A stretch of 64,000 nt of DNA from Siderastrea radians (GCA_964017195.1 OZ024890.1:49963593-50027592); one strand, 5' to 3'. Numbered from the stretch's first letter, positions 26,633 through 37,727 are shown. Notes: generated by a model from the letters alone, not told the origin. Translations and numbers: made by a program.

Positions 26633-29474
26633 CCGGAATTAGTCTCGTGGTAAAAATTTGGCATGTTTTTAATGAATCAATGCATGGTACCATTGGTCAC
26701 AATTTACGGTTTGCGTGGTAATCTGGGCAAACTAATGCTTTTACATTTATTGCAGGGAAACTGCTAGTCTCGTTGGTAGGCACCCTTTTTTTTTCAAGAT
26801 AAAGGACTTGTGCGCATGATTGCTTTCTTTTCAGAATGGATATTCAGTTCACATGCGTTCTATTATTCCTAAACCGGAATAAAAATAGCTGGAATAATTG
26901 AAAAGAATGCCTCTAGCGCCTACCATGATTGTCCATATCACAATAAACTTGCACGTCTTTGTTTCCAATCTTCACCCAGTAGTAACCGCTTTGGGCTTCT
27001 GGGAATTCCTGGTGTATTTCTGCACAGGATTTGAACCCATCGTTCTAAAGCAATACACATTACACAAATATGACAAAATCATCAAGTAGATGTTTACCAA
27101 AGCAGAATCCCATGCAGAGTTGCTAAACCATCCAATCCTATCAGTTCTCATTAATTTCATTCTTTTTCTAGAGGGGTACTACGAACGAGTTGGGCTTTCC
27201 ATCCGACTTCCGATTGGAAGGTCCCAAAGCTGGAAAGTAGTCCAAGACGCATTTCTGTGGTTTTGTTTCTTTCGACAATACATTCTAATTCACATTGTAT
27301 CTCTCTAGCCATGTACATAAATGGGTATCAGCGAATCGTTTGGGAGTCTCAAGACTAGCCTCTTTTTCAGGGACGGAAGGGGACGGGGAGAAAGCTTCTA
27401 GTCGCTTCATGCAACGCTCCTAACCGCTGGCCCCGGGGAGGGTTACTTATATGGCCTATACGGGGACGTGCCTCTGGACAGGGTATGGTTTTTGGCCTCT
27501 CTGTCCTAAACAGGGTATGGTCAGTACGATAAATAAGTACTTACACAGTAGTAGCAATCCTAGACCAGAGACGTTTGTTGGTCTTTGAAACACAATTTTA
27601 AAATTGTGTGAACCAAAAGAGTGTGTATTTTGTCATTTTTTCCTAAACAGGGGCCTAAAATGCAGGGTGTTGTCCTACACAGGGTAGGTATTTTAGGGCT
27701 TCTTTGTCCCAAAAGGGGTCTGTCAGCGGCACCCCTATACCAAAACATGGGTCAAGTCCACCCCCACCCCCGGGGGGAACGATGATACTCATATAAGATT
27801 CCGTTTACCTGGACATGGATATTTTACCATTACCACTCTGCCCGTCTTATGTGGCCAGCCACTGCAAACGTATTAGCGATTTACTTTGAGAAACTTCGGG
27901 TTAAATTGCCAGAGTTCACATTTTCCAAAGAACCCAAATTTGTTCGAGATGTCCGTGCATAATGGCTAAAAAGAGGCAGGTAAGACGGCTTTAGTTAACT
28001 TCAGCACCGTAAGCATTTGGTAATCCACCCGCCCATATGGGGCGTGAATATTACTTTTTACAATAGAATAGCAACAATGTAAAATTATTGACTTCCAAAA
28101 AACAAAATTTCAGACCAGTGCAGAAATAATCTATTACATAAAAGAGGACGTAACCAGAATAGGTTCGAATAGTTTTCCCGGTAGTGGATAACGATTTGCA
28201 GTCCAGTAAATCATCTGAAGGAGGAAACTGCGGTGAGGTCGCAAAACCCCTGACGTTATATCTGTATAGTAAGTTCATGTTTTCGTTTAAAAAGATCTGC
28301 GTTTGCGATGCAACTCGGGTCCATATCATTAATTAAGAATGAACATGTAGTCCTATTTGGCATAAGCTTTAGCGCTTTGAATTTCCTCATTGACTGAACC
28401 GATTTTTTTCTTTCCCAATTTCTATAACTGTTAAATCGACTAATGAAAATAACAAGTGAAAAATGAAAATGAAATGAGAATGAAGTGACATGAAAAATGA
28501 AATGCCTAGTTGTTAAAATTATTTTAATCGTTTTTTACCATTGATTTAATCGGTAGAAGGATAGTTGGTCACAATACAAAAGGAGATAACCTGAACAGCC
28601 AGCGTATGCGTTACAAATTTAGAGAAGAGTAGTATTTATTAAGCATAGAGAAGAATAATGTTGTTTGTAGAAACAAAAAACGAAACTCTGCGTTTTCAGG
28701 AGAACCCAGTGGTTCATGTTGGTGAAATATCTGTTCAGAAGGCCTTTACGCCTCTGAAATTTGGATGTATTTCAGACGAAATAAAGTTTCCTTTGGCAAA
28801 ATGTCACCGCAAACTTTTGTAACATGCAAAAACAAATTCCTTTTGTTTGCAGAAAAACAAGCATGTGGTTGAGAGAGTGAAAAAGGTCAGCTATCATTTT
28901 CCGAAAGCTAACAGCAGTTCGGAAATTCATTCATTGGCAATTGTTCATTTCCTCAATTGCTAAAAAGGGTTAAAAAAGCTTCGTGTATGTTAACCATACA
29001 GTCGCTCCCAACTTAATGGTAGATTGGTTTTCCAGAAAAGGAAAACATCCTATTTTCTTTACCTAAGCTTTATTTGAAGTGTTCTGGTGAAGCTTAACAA
29101 GAGAGGAACCTCGTTTTCGCGTTTGCATGAGAAAGTAAATAAAGACTCCATTGCGAACTGACCTTTTTGTGTTTTTCAGAAGTGTCCATATAGATGAATC
29201 CCGCCTTCGGCCCATAATCGTCTGGGTCGGTAAATCTGTCTGCATCATTTAAGTCACATGACTTGTCTTTTAAGCGAAAGTTCAAACTCTTACAGCGGAA
29301 CTCTTTAGAGCACAATATGATGCAATCAGAAAGACTGGAACAAATCCTTGTGGAAATCACGTGTTTAGCCAGATGATGGCCGTACACTGACAGCGATGAG
29401 ACTTGACATTGCTCCAAGGCTTGCAGCAGCTTTGCAGAGCTTATGATGACAAGAAGGCCAATAAAATGCTGCAT
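16166..29474 (-). CDS. Paralog B: secreted PAN-apple plus fibrinogen-like protein (USOMP5-like), eight exons
   Basis: Exons on the minus strand: 29474-29163, 27044-26924, 26465-26298, 25550-25495, 19445-19399, 19091-18985, 17993-17934, 16269-16166. All introns are GT-AG and phases agree; the CDS is 975 nt, 324 residues plus TGA. The start ATG at 29474 opens a signal peptide (MQHFIGLLVIISSAKLLQAL), then a PAN/apple-type Cys module (DCIILCSKEFRCKSLNF, KSCDLNDADRF). Exons 2-3 encode a fibrinogen-like start: KSCAEIH, GYYWVKIG, VYCDM, GGGWTLV. Exons 4-8 encode FRVDV, FYQ, GPENFESSC, CPRIIISGSYPYKWETNSC, FDGHDNGEC and the end DGMLYVK. The product is probably extracellular and may bind matrix or glycans; the coral 'skeletal organic matrix protein 5' label is an inference. 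No membrane segment was seen apart from the signal. Exon sizes match gene C closely. Confidence 0.85.
16393..16483. repeat. Short imperfect tandem repeat
   Basis: Several units of a TTAGCGGAATCCCAT type at 15-20-bp spacing, in intron 7 of gene B. Confidence 0.7.
16619..16665. mobile_element. Truncated end of a GTTGTTTACC-type element
   Basis: GGTTGTTTACCATTTACA followed by ACCGGTTGG matches the left end of the complete 32325-33154 element. No partner end is present nearby. Confidence 0.65.
17129..17579. repeat. Three tandem 151-bp units in intron 7 of gene B
   Basis: Units start at 17129, 17280 and 17431 and are almost identical; the third has a few changes near its end. Each contains ATGCAAACAAACAGGTTCTC and CTATACGCGTACGC. 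The low divergence suggests recent amplification. Confidence 0.97.
19101..19240. repeat. (ATTG)n microsatellite next to exon 6 of gene B
   Basis: About 33 units with a few interruptions. On the gene's strand it reads (TCAA)n and ends about 10 nt before the exon 6 acceptor at 19092-19093. Confidence 0.95.
20270..20998 (-). pseudogene. Gypsy pol fragments: protease end, reverse transcriptase, integrase end
   Basis: From 20998 downwards: GLSLKTYTGQNI, VNVEYQDQKELLVLY and VKSKGPV (protease flap and end). The reverse-transcriptase start follows across several shifts. A deletion joins NLAGGQKF directly to integrase sequence ending NGLVER near 20285. The long plus-strand reading frame over the same bases is antisense shadow. 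Confidence 0.8.
21080..23462 (-). pseudogene. LINE ORF2 C-terminal fragment with Cys-rich end, split by a 1.8-kb insertion
   Basis: The first part, 23462-23227, encodes LGRAIAITNLDDESL, KEKYNISFW, LEFYKVLKDEYSTSDYLHQL and NFNERRNLV. The second part, 21412-21080, continues with NHKLMIELGRYQTN, LCPLCKSNQVENETHFLFQC (the Cys/His pattern found at the end of many LINE reverse transcriptases) and, after a shift near 21300, MNSNDYYVYKLVMKF up to a TAA. The 21413-23226 element separates the halves. The LINE fragment itself lies inside the Gypsy remnant. Confidence 0.78.
21413..23226 (+). mobile_element. Copy 1 of an AGCGGAGC-ended 1.8-kb element
   Basis: Homologous along its whole length, in inverted orientation, to 30586-33308. 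The outer end reads TAATATATAGATTTAGCC, the inner end GCGAGCTCCGCT. AGCGGAGCTC also occurs near the outer end, giving short inverted ends. It contains a TCCGTCCG-like/CAGACTCTGGGGGAGGG-like section on the minus strand and a short frame starting MKRKRIALISMAHIEDIEE in the other copy. No transposase is recognised. Class unknown; a short-TIR DNA transposon is likely. Confidence 0.8.
24083..24200. repeat. ~118-bp palindrome (hairpin repeat)
   Basis: AACAATTATTCTACGAGGGC pairs with GCCCGAGTAGAATAATTGTT, and inner segments (GGATATC, AACCAACGAGGCGC) also pair. A related hairpin is at 43002-43121. Confidence 0.88.
24130..25440. repeat. Diverged repeat shared with 45110-45760
   Basis: Stretches such as GATCACATGACTGAACGAAA, GTACATGTTTGATTTTTCCTG and TTTATTTTATGTCTTGTCTTG have counterparts in the same order upstream of gene C. 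Since this copy lies in intron 3-4 of gene B and the other upstream of C, it is a dispersed repeat rather than a sign of gene duplication. Confidence 0.6.
26529..26632. repeat. (GAT)n microsatellite in intron 2 of gene B
   Basis: About 34 units of GAT, with one AAT. It gives spurious poly-Asp and poly-Ser frames. Confidence 0.97.
27432..27777. mobile_element. Probable MITE with CCCCGGGG ends, in intron 1 of gene B
   Basis: The left edge CCCCGGGGAGGG and ATACGGGGACGTGCC have inverted counterparts at the right edge (GGCACCCCTATACC, CACCCCCGGGG). The interior has CAGGGTATGG-type repeats. The ends are imperfect. Confidence 0.6.
28051..29162. other. Rest of intron 1 of gene B
   Basis: No conserved exon, repeat or RNA gene recognised. 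Short frames only. Confidence 0.5.
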
Positions 29475-29550
29475 TCTATCCTGATCAATACAAAGAATAT
29501 CATTTTTGATTTTATCTTCACCATCCCCTATTCGCTGTTGTTGCTGTTTT

Positions 29551-29575
29551 GTTGTTGTTGTTGTTGTTGTTGTGT
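29551..29575. repeat. (GTT)n run just upstream of gene B
   Basis: About eight GTT units ~80 bp upstream of the start codon of gene B, probably in its 5' UTR or core promoter. Confidence 0.85.
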
Positions 29576-29719
29576 GGTAATCACTTTGAAAAGGGTTTAC
29601 CTATTTTACAGATAGTTCTCGTGAACTTCTTTTGTTCTTTATGAAACAAGTTCCCCATTCGACCAAATGATGATCTTTAAGTTTAATTATACCTAATTTG
29701 AATACAGAATTCCTGTTAA

Positions 29720-30147
29720 AGTGCACCTAACCCCAACAAATTTTTTACGCTAATATAAATCTTTGCACCTATTTGAAAAACATTTCGCCATTATTTGCAG
29801 TTTTTGACTTTTTTATGGTCTTCAAAACTTACCACAAACTAAGCACCATTTGTCGCACGACCGAGTTAGAAGGGGCATGGGTCTATTCTTGATTTGACGT
29901 CACAAACTGCTTTGCATGCATGTTTACAAAGACTTAAGGAGATGCAAATCAGTTTGTGATGTCAAATCCAGAATAGACCCATGCCCTCACTAGCTCGGTC
30001 GTGTACCAGATGATGGCTAGATTTCGTAACTTTTACAGCCTATGAAAAGTCAAGACTGAGGGGGATTTCATAAAAAAAAGCGTCATGCTTTTCGAACAGG
30101 TGCAAAGAGTTATTTTAGCGAAAAAATATTTTGGGGTTAGGTGCACT
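29720..30147. mobile_element. TTAA-flanked foldback MITE in the gene B upstream region
   Basis: The ends AGTGCACCTAACCCCAA and TTGGGGTTAGGTGCACT are flanked by TTAA at 29716-29719 and 30148-30151. Inverted pairing continues inwards through ACGACCGAGTTAG and GGGCATGGGTCTATTC, so almost the whole 428 bp can fold. TTAA duplications are typical of piggyBac- and Kolobok-type elements. Confidence 0.92.
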
Positions 30148-30246
30148 TTAAGAACGAATAAGACAAACAAACTTAAAGAAAATTTATAATTAATGACTCA
30201 TCGATTCTGTTTACAGTATTGAGAACACGTCAGTAGGCTAATATCA

Positions 30247-30278
<32 letters not shown>

Positions 30279-30585
30279 TCCTTGCTGCGCACGTAATTCG
30301 CAATGTCATGCCACGTCATGCATCGAGCGCGTGCACCTAGTAAGAAACAGGAAGGAAAAAGGTTGGGCGATAAAACGAGCGCGTCCAAGCAAAAAGGTGT
30401 GATGCAGTGAACTGGCATCAAATTAGATGCCAGATCAAAATTGTTTGTGTGATTTCCGTGGCAACATGCGAGTGCCCGTTGTGGCTCGGCTTGGAAATGT
30501 CGCCTGTTCGAGTCCACTTCGGTCAGGGCTTGTGATGTTGTTTGTCCTGCTGTCATTAAATCTGTTGAATTCTGGCGACCTTAGT

Positions 30586-33308
30586 AGCGGAGCTCGCGGA
30601 GCACCATGGGTAAGAAAATTTGGTAACCCCTTGATCCGAACACTTTTGGTTCTGAAGTCAGCATACCTCCGTCCGTCTGTCCGTACAGACTCTGGGGGAG
30701 GGTGTCGGGAGTCCCAAGACAGCCTGACCGGGGGAGGTGGAATGCCATTTTTTCTTGTAGCTGAAGTAAACAATATGGCGGCTTGCTCCTCGTACGCTTC
30801 ATTTTCAATACGATAATTGTAATACATTCTTGGAGTAAAGACTTGTAGCAGTTCATCATGAAAAGGAAAAGGATTGCTTTAATTTCGATGGCGCATATAG
30901 AAGATATTGAAGAGCTTGAAGGCAAGAAATCCTTGTTTGAGGACATACTTGTTTTTTTTTTCAAAGCTAAGGAGAACTGGAAAGAACCCGGCGACTTACG
31001 TTTAGATTTTCACTGAAGGCCTTCTTTCAGTTCAGTGGTAAAGTAAATTACAGATTTGATTGTGGATTTACATTATAAAAATTGTTTAATTGAGCGACTT
31101 TACATGTTTAGTAAATTACGGTAATTTTCTTGAAATGTTTTAAAAACTTGTTTGAAAATAGCTCGTAGTTCCCGTTTGCCGGCTTGCGAGTAACTTCACT
31201 CGAGGGGAAAATTGAATGCAGTTTGCTTTCCTAGGCAAACAAGTGCTTCGTATGTGAATGAGACATTTCATGTTTCTGAAGGTTTCTTGACCCTTTTTTT
31301 TGTGTTTATGCATAAAGGAATTTTCATTAGTGAGCAATCTGATATTTAGGCTTCAGTTAACTTAAGCTTAATTAAGTTCAATTTCCTTTTGAACTTTGGT
31401 GCGTAATTTTCAATATTTTTCTTAGAGGAATTCTACTGTATTTTATTCGAAAAGTGGAAATCGTGACTATTCTAGACTGAGTCTGTGTTGTTTTTTTCAA
31501 TGTAGGTTGTTTTTCTTCGGCAATGCATATTGGGTTCTTTTGACTAATTCGTAATTTAGTATTCAACACCTGAAGAGTTGCTCTGTCGTCATTTTTAAGT
31601 TTATAGTCTTAGTGTACAGTTCCTTATGTTTTTTGTTCAGTTGTGGAATATTTTATCTTCCTTATATTGTTAATTTTTTGGTTTCTCTATTTGAAGTGAA
31701 TGACATTTCTGTCCCAATTTAGCGACTAAACGTAGACTCGCCGTTTCAGTGAGTGAGTTCAGTGTGGCATGTTTTCGTGTTCGTTTTGTTTTTATTAAAC
31801 CACTAACTGAGCCATTTCAGTGTCTTTAGTTACAGATCGAAATGAAATCTTTATTTAAGTAACTATAAGCAAAGCATTTCTCGGTTTAAGTCTACATGTA
31901 TTTTGTCTAAAATGAGACTCTAAAAGCTTCCTAAAAGTAATTCAGGGTGTGTTCTTGAAAGCGCCCGATTAATACTTCGCGGTTGAAAAACTTGTGCCAT
32001 TTTCTCTTGTTAATTATACGTGGGCTTGAAAGTTTCCGAAAACATCTTTTGAAGATTTTTGTCAGTAAACGGTTTGATGCCGGGAAAATATTATTTATTT
32101 TAGCAAGATAGATTTCGAGAAATGCTTCATGGTTAACAGAACTAAACAGCCAGAGGGATGCATTGGAATTAGTGAGAAATGTGTATTTGCATGGAAAAGT
32201 CTTTAAGTGGCTTTCTTTTTAGCAATTGTAGTTTTACAGGTACTCTTCTTGAACTTAATAAGCTAGCTTTTTAAAGATTGCTACAAGAAGAGCTGTCGGT
32301 GACGAAAAATAAGCCAACTCACAGGTTGTTTACCATTTACAACAACTTTCCGGAAATTCCGGTTGGAAAGTAAATGGTACACGACTTTTCGGGTCGTGCC
32401 AGTGGAAAATTTCCGGGAGCAACGGAACGTCTGAAAAGGTAGTCCTGTTTTTCCGTGCGGAATGTTCCAAACGGAAATTCGTGTACCATTTGTTCAAACC
32501 TGATCTTTGATACCAGTTTCATGCTCTCGCGGCCATTTTCTGTGCCAACAACAATTAATTAGGGAGCTTACCGGGAAGGAAAACGTCACTTTTGAAATGA
32601 CTTCACAATCTTTGAAACTTCTTGGCGATTATTCCGACTCGTTTAACCTGTCTAATGCAGTCGAATTATCCGGGAGCTGAATTTGTAAGGACGGCGTATT
32701 AGTTCAGGAAGAACTTATTTAGAAAATTAATTAGAAAACAGCAGTGTTCCCAGTTATCGCCCTGTCTTTACAGGGTGCTAGATCACTTGACATAATAACT
32801 ATTATATTATTATTGCTATAAAAGCGAAAATTCATTGTCGTGTGTTTGCATTCTACACAAAATGTTGAATTTGGTCTTTTCACGTTGCAGTTGTGCACAG
32901 AACGGCAAAGAAATATGCCAAAAATAACGCACGTGCAGAGTCGTTGTTTTGTTTAATAATCAAAGCTTTTGTTTTGCGACCTCCTTGTTAGCCGTCGCCG
33001 TCGTGCAAATTTTTTTGGTAAATGGTAGGGATTTCTATAAATGGTTAGCGCCAGTTCCGAACAGAATTTTCCCAATACAGAAATTTGCTTAACATTTGCC
33101 CAAGCCGACCCAAACGGTAAACCGACCGGTTTGCCCGTGTAAATGGTAAACAACCACAGTTTCCTCAGCGGTTGGCGTGTTTTCCCTTGCTGTTTTTCAC
33201 CTCTTGGAGAATAACTGCACAACTAAAATTTACTGTATTTTACGGGCCAATTAGCATGAAAGAGATACGTGGAGCTCCGCTTTTAGGCTTGGCTAAATCT
33301 ATATATTA
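30586..33308 (-). mobile_element. Copy 2 of the AGCGGAGC-ended element, itself interrupted
   Basis: Inverted relative to copy 1 (21413-23226) and homologous from AGCGGAGCTCGCGGAGCACC to GGCTAAATCTATATATTA. It is longer because of the 830-bp insertion at 32325-33154 and a ~70-bp indel near 31985-32065. It contains a short frame on the plus strand at ~30859 (MKRKRIALISMAHIEDIEE) of unknown meaning. Confidence 0.82.
32325..33154. mobile_element. 830-bp TIR element with CACAG target duplication
   Basis: The ends GTTGTTTACCATTTAC and GTAAATGGTAAACAAC are flanked by CACAG at 32320-32324 and 33155-33159. Copy 1 shows the unoccupied site with a single TCACAGTTTCC, which confirms the boundaries. No ORF with a recognisable domain. 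Confidence 0.92.
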
Positions 33309-34912
33309 GCTTTTTTGGCATTTGGTCCCGATCTTTTAAGGTCATAAGCTTTTCTGTAGAGGCAAATATTTCTGCTCTTTTTGCAGGAGGCTTAGTTGGA
33401 GTCGACAAACATCTCTTTAAAATGGTTTCCTCCATAATCCTGATAATCTATTAAAAGTTCCCGAAAAAACGCCAATTTTTGGTTATCTTTTCTTTGTCTT
33501 ATCCACCTTGATCGATGCTGACAAACTGTCTAAAAACGAGCAGAGCAAAGTAAAAAAGATGGAAAATGGCGTTTGGATGACGCATATTTATAATTCGTGC
33601 AGCTCGTGCAAGGCTAATCAGGACACGTCCCTGGTTAGTTAATTAAATCAAATCGACATCAACACCGCGCTTCTTCTTCTTTTTCCCCCAAACCTCTCCT
33701 ATGCTTGTCTGTTTCTTTAGGAACTACAAATAGAACTGCTCCTCAGTTTAGACGGCTTTCGGTGAGATAAAGGGAGGAGAAATCTTCAAACTTAATTTCA
33801 CTTTTAATTTGTTTACATACAGTTGCGCGGCGTTGTGACGAATCATCGCCATGGCGCGTTGCAAGGAGGCAAAGTTTAAAGTTGCAAAACGCCACTATCT
33901 CCAAATATCTCCAGCTAATTTTTTATCATATTATGTAAAATTTATCGGCCTTTAAAAAACATAAGATTTAGGGTGGAGAAATTTGGAGCCTTTGCAAAAG
34001 AGACGATGATAGACAACCATGTCATGTTTTGCGGCAAGAGCAGGCATTCGACACCCTCAATTTTTAGGCAACTTACTGTGAAAAAGATTGACTAATATGC
34101 ACGCAAATGTAAACATTTTAAGCTGTGAGCCAGGATTGTGAAAAAAAACGTTTTAATCATAGTGCACGCTGGCTGAAAAATAAAGAAAGAAAATGAGATT
34201 TCCTGTTTGTTATAAGGTAAATTTTGCCGGCCACCAAACGCACCGGAAGGGCGGAAAGAGCGGTCGTGCCAGTCCTTCTCTGCATCACACATTGCTTGAA
34301 GAGGGGACTGCTCGTTTCATCGCCCAACCTTTTCCCGCCCTGGTAAGGAATAGAGGCAAATACAGCCGTGGGTATTTTAGTATCTATTAACGTGCTTAAC
34401 TCTCTCCAATGCACGGTGATCCCATTCTTTTTTTGATAAATCACCTGCTTTACTGGTTTTCTGCATTTTGTCCAAAAACAAAAGAATTCTGAACGGGAGA
34501 AGTTTTAATTTTACTGTTATTTCTACTCAAATACGATCGAATTTTTCTACGAATGCAGCAGGTATATATGAATTACACTTATCCCTCTGAGAGGCTAATG
34601 TTACCTGAAGAAACGATATTGCCTGCCAAAATGTACCAAATTGGCTTATTTGCGGTGAAAAAAATAAATCAGCATTATCTAGAGTCCTCGATTTAAATTA
34701 CTTTATTCCTTGTAGCAAGAAAGCCAGTTTCGCCTAACATAACCAGAGCTTCTAAAAACACAACATTTCCAATACGCTTTATCTTCGAAACTAGCACGGT
34801 GGCCCCCCAAGTTTTTTGGCTTTTCTGACATGAGTTGGTCATTATCTAACTGCAGCAAAAGTTTGGAACGTGGGAAGAGTTTGGGCGTGAACGTCCTTAA
34901 CAGCCCCCAAAG

Positions 34913-35016
34913 ATATAAATTTATCTTGTAGCCTAAGCAATGAAATAGCTTCTTATAACTAGGCGGCTTAACAGGTGCAATCGTACACCTGATGATACAA
35001 ACCTGAAACTTGGCAT
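34913..35016. repeat. ~100-bp direct repeat, first copy
   Basis: Shares GCGGCTTAACAGGTGCAATC and CCTGAAACTTGGCA with 35880-35980. Confidence 0.85.
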
Positions 35017-35044
35017 AAAAATTTACATTGGCCACCTTTGGCAC

Positions 35045-35200
35045 CGGCGAGGTTTTTATTTTGCCGCCGTTGGGGCTTTTATTTTGCTGCCGGCGGGGTT
35101 TTTCTTCTGCCGCCGGCGAGGCTTTTTTTTTGCCCCCGGCGGGGCTTCTATTTTGCCCCTAAAAGGTTTGTCACCGTCGGGGCTTTTGTTTTGTTCATCA
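35045..35200. repeat. GC-rich minisatellite, ~24-bp units
   Basis: Five to six units of the type GGGGCTTTTATTTTGCCGCCGGC, ending near 35195. The units encode a spurious Phe/Arg/Gly-rich frame. Confidence 0.88.
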
Positions 35201-35289
35201 GTACGACAGGTAACTGATAGCCGGCTAATTATTCCAACAGTCTGCGTTGGCCTAATAAGCGAAGAGGATGACCATATAAGAACGTAGAG

Positions 35290-35570
35290 AAGATAAAATA
35301 TCCCACAATCACCCCTGCCAACAACCTACATTGAGAAAACAACAGCGACTCAGTATAGCATAGTCACGATCTCCACTTTTCGAATAAAATACACTAGTTG
35401 CGGAAAAAAAAAAGAATTGCTCGAAGAAAAACTCTTGAAAATTATGCACTAAACTGGGATTAAGCCGGCTTAGCCTACGTATCAGATTGCTTGTTCATAA
35501 AGAATCCTTCAGAATAAACACAAGAAAAGGGACAAGAAACCTTCACAAACATAAAATTATATTTACACAA
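35290..35570 (+). mobile_element. Partial fragment of the AGCGGAGC-ended element
   Basis: Resembles the middle of copy 1 (~22340-22600): CACTTTTCGAATAAAATAC, GAATTGCTCGAAGAAAA and GGGACAAGAAACCTTCA in the same order. Confidence 0.7.
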
Positions 35571-35852
35571 CCAGTTCACATAACTATCGTTGCTCGAGGT
35601 TTATAAAATCTTTATTCTAAAACTTTCAACAAAATTTAATTTCTTTTTCACTGACAAAGTTTTAAAAATATTTGCTTCAGGACCAAAACCGATTTAATTT
35701 CAGTGTAATATGTTATGTATCTCTCAGTCTGCGGTGGGTTTTTATATTAAAAGAAAAACCTTTGTTAAAATCTTTCACAAAGAAAATACATAGAGGATGG
35801 ACAACACTTCAGTAGGCTAAAATATGTCATTTAGAGCCCCCCCCCCCCAAAA

Positions 35853-35883
<31 letters not shown>

Positions 35884-37727
35884 TAAGTTTATCCTGTAGT
35901 CTAAGCATTGAAACAGCTGCGGCCGCTTAACAGGTGCAATCGTTCACCTGAAGATACAAGCCTGAAACTTGGCAGAAATAAATAATTCCCCTATTTTTTT
36001 AATCGACAGAACGTGTTAAGCCGACCTTCTTGGGTTATTTCCGGTATTGAATGGACGTAAATACCGTAGTTTAGCTAAGGTTTGCTTTCGTATGTCAACA
36101 CATGTTTCGCTGGAAAATGAGTAGAACAAAAATACGAAAGCCTTTCGCCTTCCCAGAAGAAAAGAAGGGCCTTCAGAGTTTTGGATCCTTAGTGGAAAAT
36201 GACTTCGTTGTCAATATACAGAATATTTCTCAAGTTCAAGGAGGGTCTAATATATATATATATATATATATTGATAGGAAAACTGACGAGCAACAAATGA
36301 TGAAGAAACTATTAAGGAATTATGCCAAGGCTTTTTGTTTCTGTGGGCTTCACAATTCGCCAAAACCACGGAAAGTTAGGCGGTAAAATTCACAATGCGC
36401 GGAACAGGCGAAGGTAATAGACAATAGGGATAGAATGGATCCAACTGGCGGCAGGTTACAAACATGGTGCATTAATTCACTTTTAAACGTTATGAGTCTG
36501 TTTCCTAACCAATCAAAGTTAAACGTGTACTGCGCGCACACAAATAAAATCAAGGCAGCATTGCACAAAGGAGCTCAAAATATTAAAACTCATTCTCGTT
36601 AATGTAAAGCTAGACATTCCTTTAAGAAATACTGACAGAAAACACAAAACGGAGAGCTTGAAAAGTATATAAAAGCAGCTACATGTAAGATAAAGGAAAA
36701 GCCCTTACCAAGCGATGTGTCTTTTAGATATGTGTTCTTGGATTGGACGTGTAACGTTTTTGTCGTTAGCTGAGAAGAGGCCAGTGATCCACCCACTTTC
36801 AAGGCCTGGTTAACGGAGCTCTGAGTGAAACTCCTTTTATTTAACGCGAACGCACTTTTATGTTCCGATAAATAACAAATAATGCAAATGCTGAACAACG
36901 TCTAGTGCTTTTGGACGTAGAAAAGGGAAGTTGTTTTGTTTAATTATTTATCTGATATCTGATAACATCCCTGCAACTTCTAATTCTATGCATGAAGTCA
37001 CATATTCATCTTTACGCCTACGTCTAATTCCCAACAAAAGTTACAATCGACACGAAAAATCCACACGGTTGAGTTTCCTTAGTTATCGAACAAGCCATAG
37101 ACGCTTCCTGAACTTCTTCTTTCAGTATATTGTGATTTTTAGTTTTTTTTGTAATTTTGAGAAGCAGGCAATAAAACCTACAATAACCTATTTCGATTTC
37201 CATTTGTTGATTAAAAGTTGAATCCAATAAATACTCAGATTAAATACTCAAATATACTTTTACAACAATTCATTTTTAGATGATTTTGTGTATTGAAATA
37301 CCTATGAAAACATTTAAGTTTTATTTTAAGGCCACCTAATTGCAATTTCCCTAGCAACTATTGTATGTGCCAGTTGCCGAAATTAGTATTCTAAAAATAA
37401 GAGCTTTTACAAAGATAAATATTTTGTAGGGCTCCTTATTGACATAACAGTACCAAAGAAAGTAGTAGCAAAAACCAAGTATTCCATTACCAGTTTTCTC
37501 GAAGAAATAGCAATTTATAACGTTACCGTCATAAAGTCGGTTTTGGACAATATCTATTGCTTCCACTCTACATTTTAATTTAAACAAATACCACCTGCTT
37601 AATTTATTAGCTATCAGTCAAATGACGATAAATAACCTATCAATCCTTCACTTCTGTGCAATTGTACTGTATACATTCCACTAGAATATCGTTGTACCTA
37701 ATAAAATTGTCATTCAGTGGCTTCTAA
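35571..37727. other. Gene-free stretch with short AT repeats
   Basis: Contains a poly-C/poly-A/(AT)n compound repeat at 35838-35884, the second copy of the 34913 direct repeat at 35880-35980, and (AT)n at 36251-36271. Reading frames of up to ~100 codons exist here on both strands, but none has a recognisable domain. Confidence 0.5.

Larger units (their letters stand above)
30251..34896. mobile_element. TTAA-flanked element with GGACGTTCGCGC ends, carrying a nested copy 2
   Basis: The left end GGACGTTCGCGC follows TTAA (30247-30250). The right end GGGCGTGAACGTCC precedes TTAA (34897-34900). The internal parts 30251-30360 and 34370-34896 resemble the smaller complete element at 52244-52901. 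Removing the nested 30586-33308 leaves about 1.9 kb. A segment at ~30333-30420 is also found inverted at ~34268-34350. No transposase is recognised. Confidence 0.72.

Noticed and set aside
26475..26721. Poly-Ser and poly-Asp frames
   Set aside because: Translations of the (GAT)n microsatellite.
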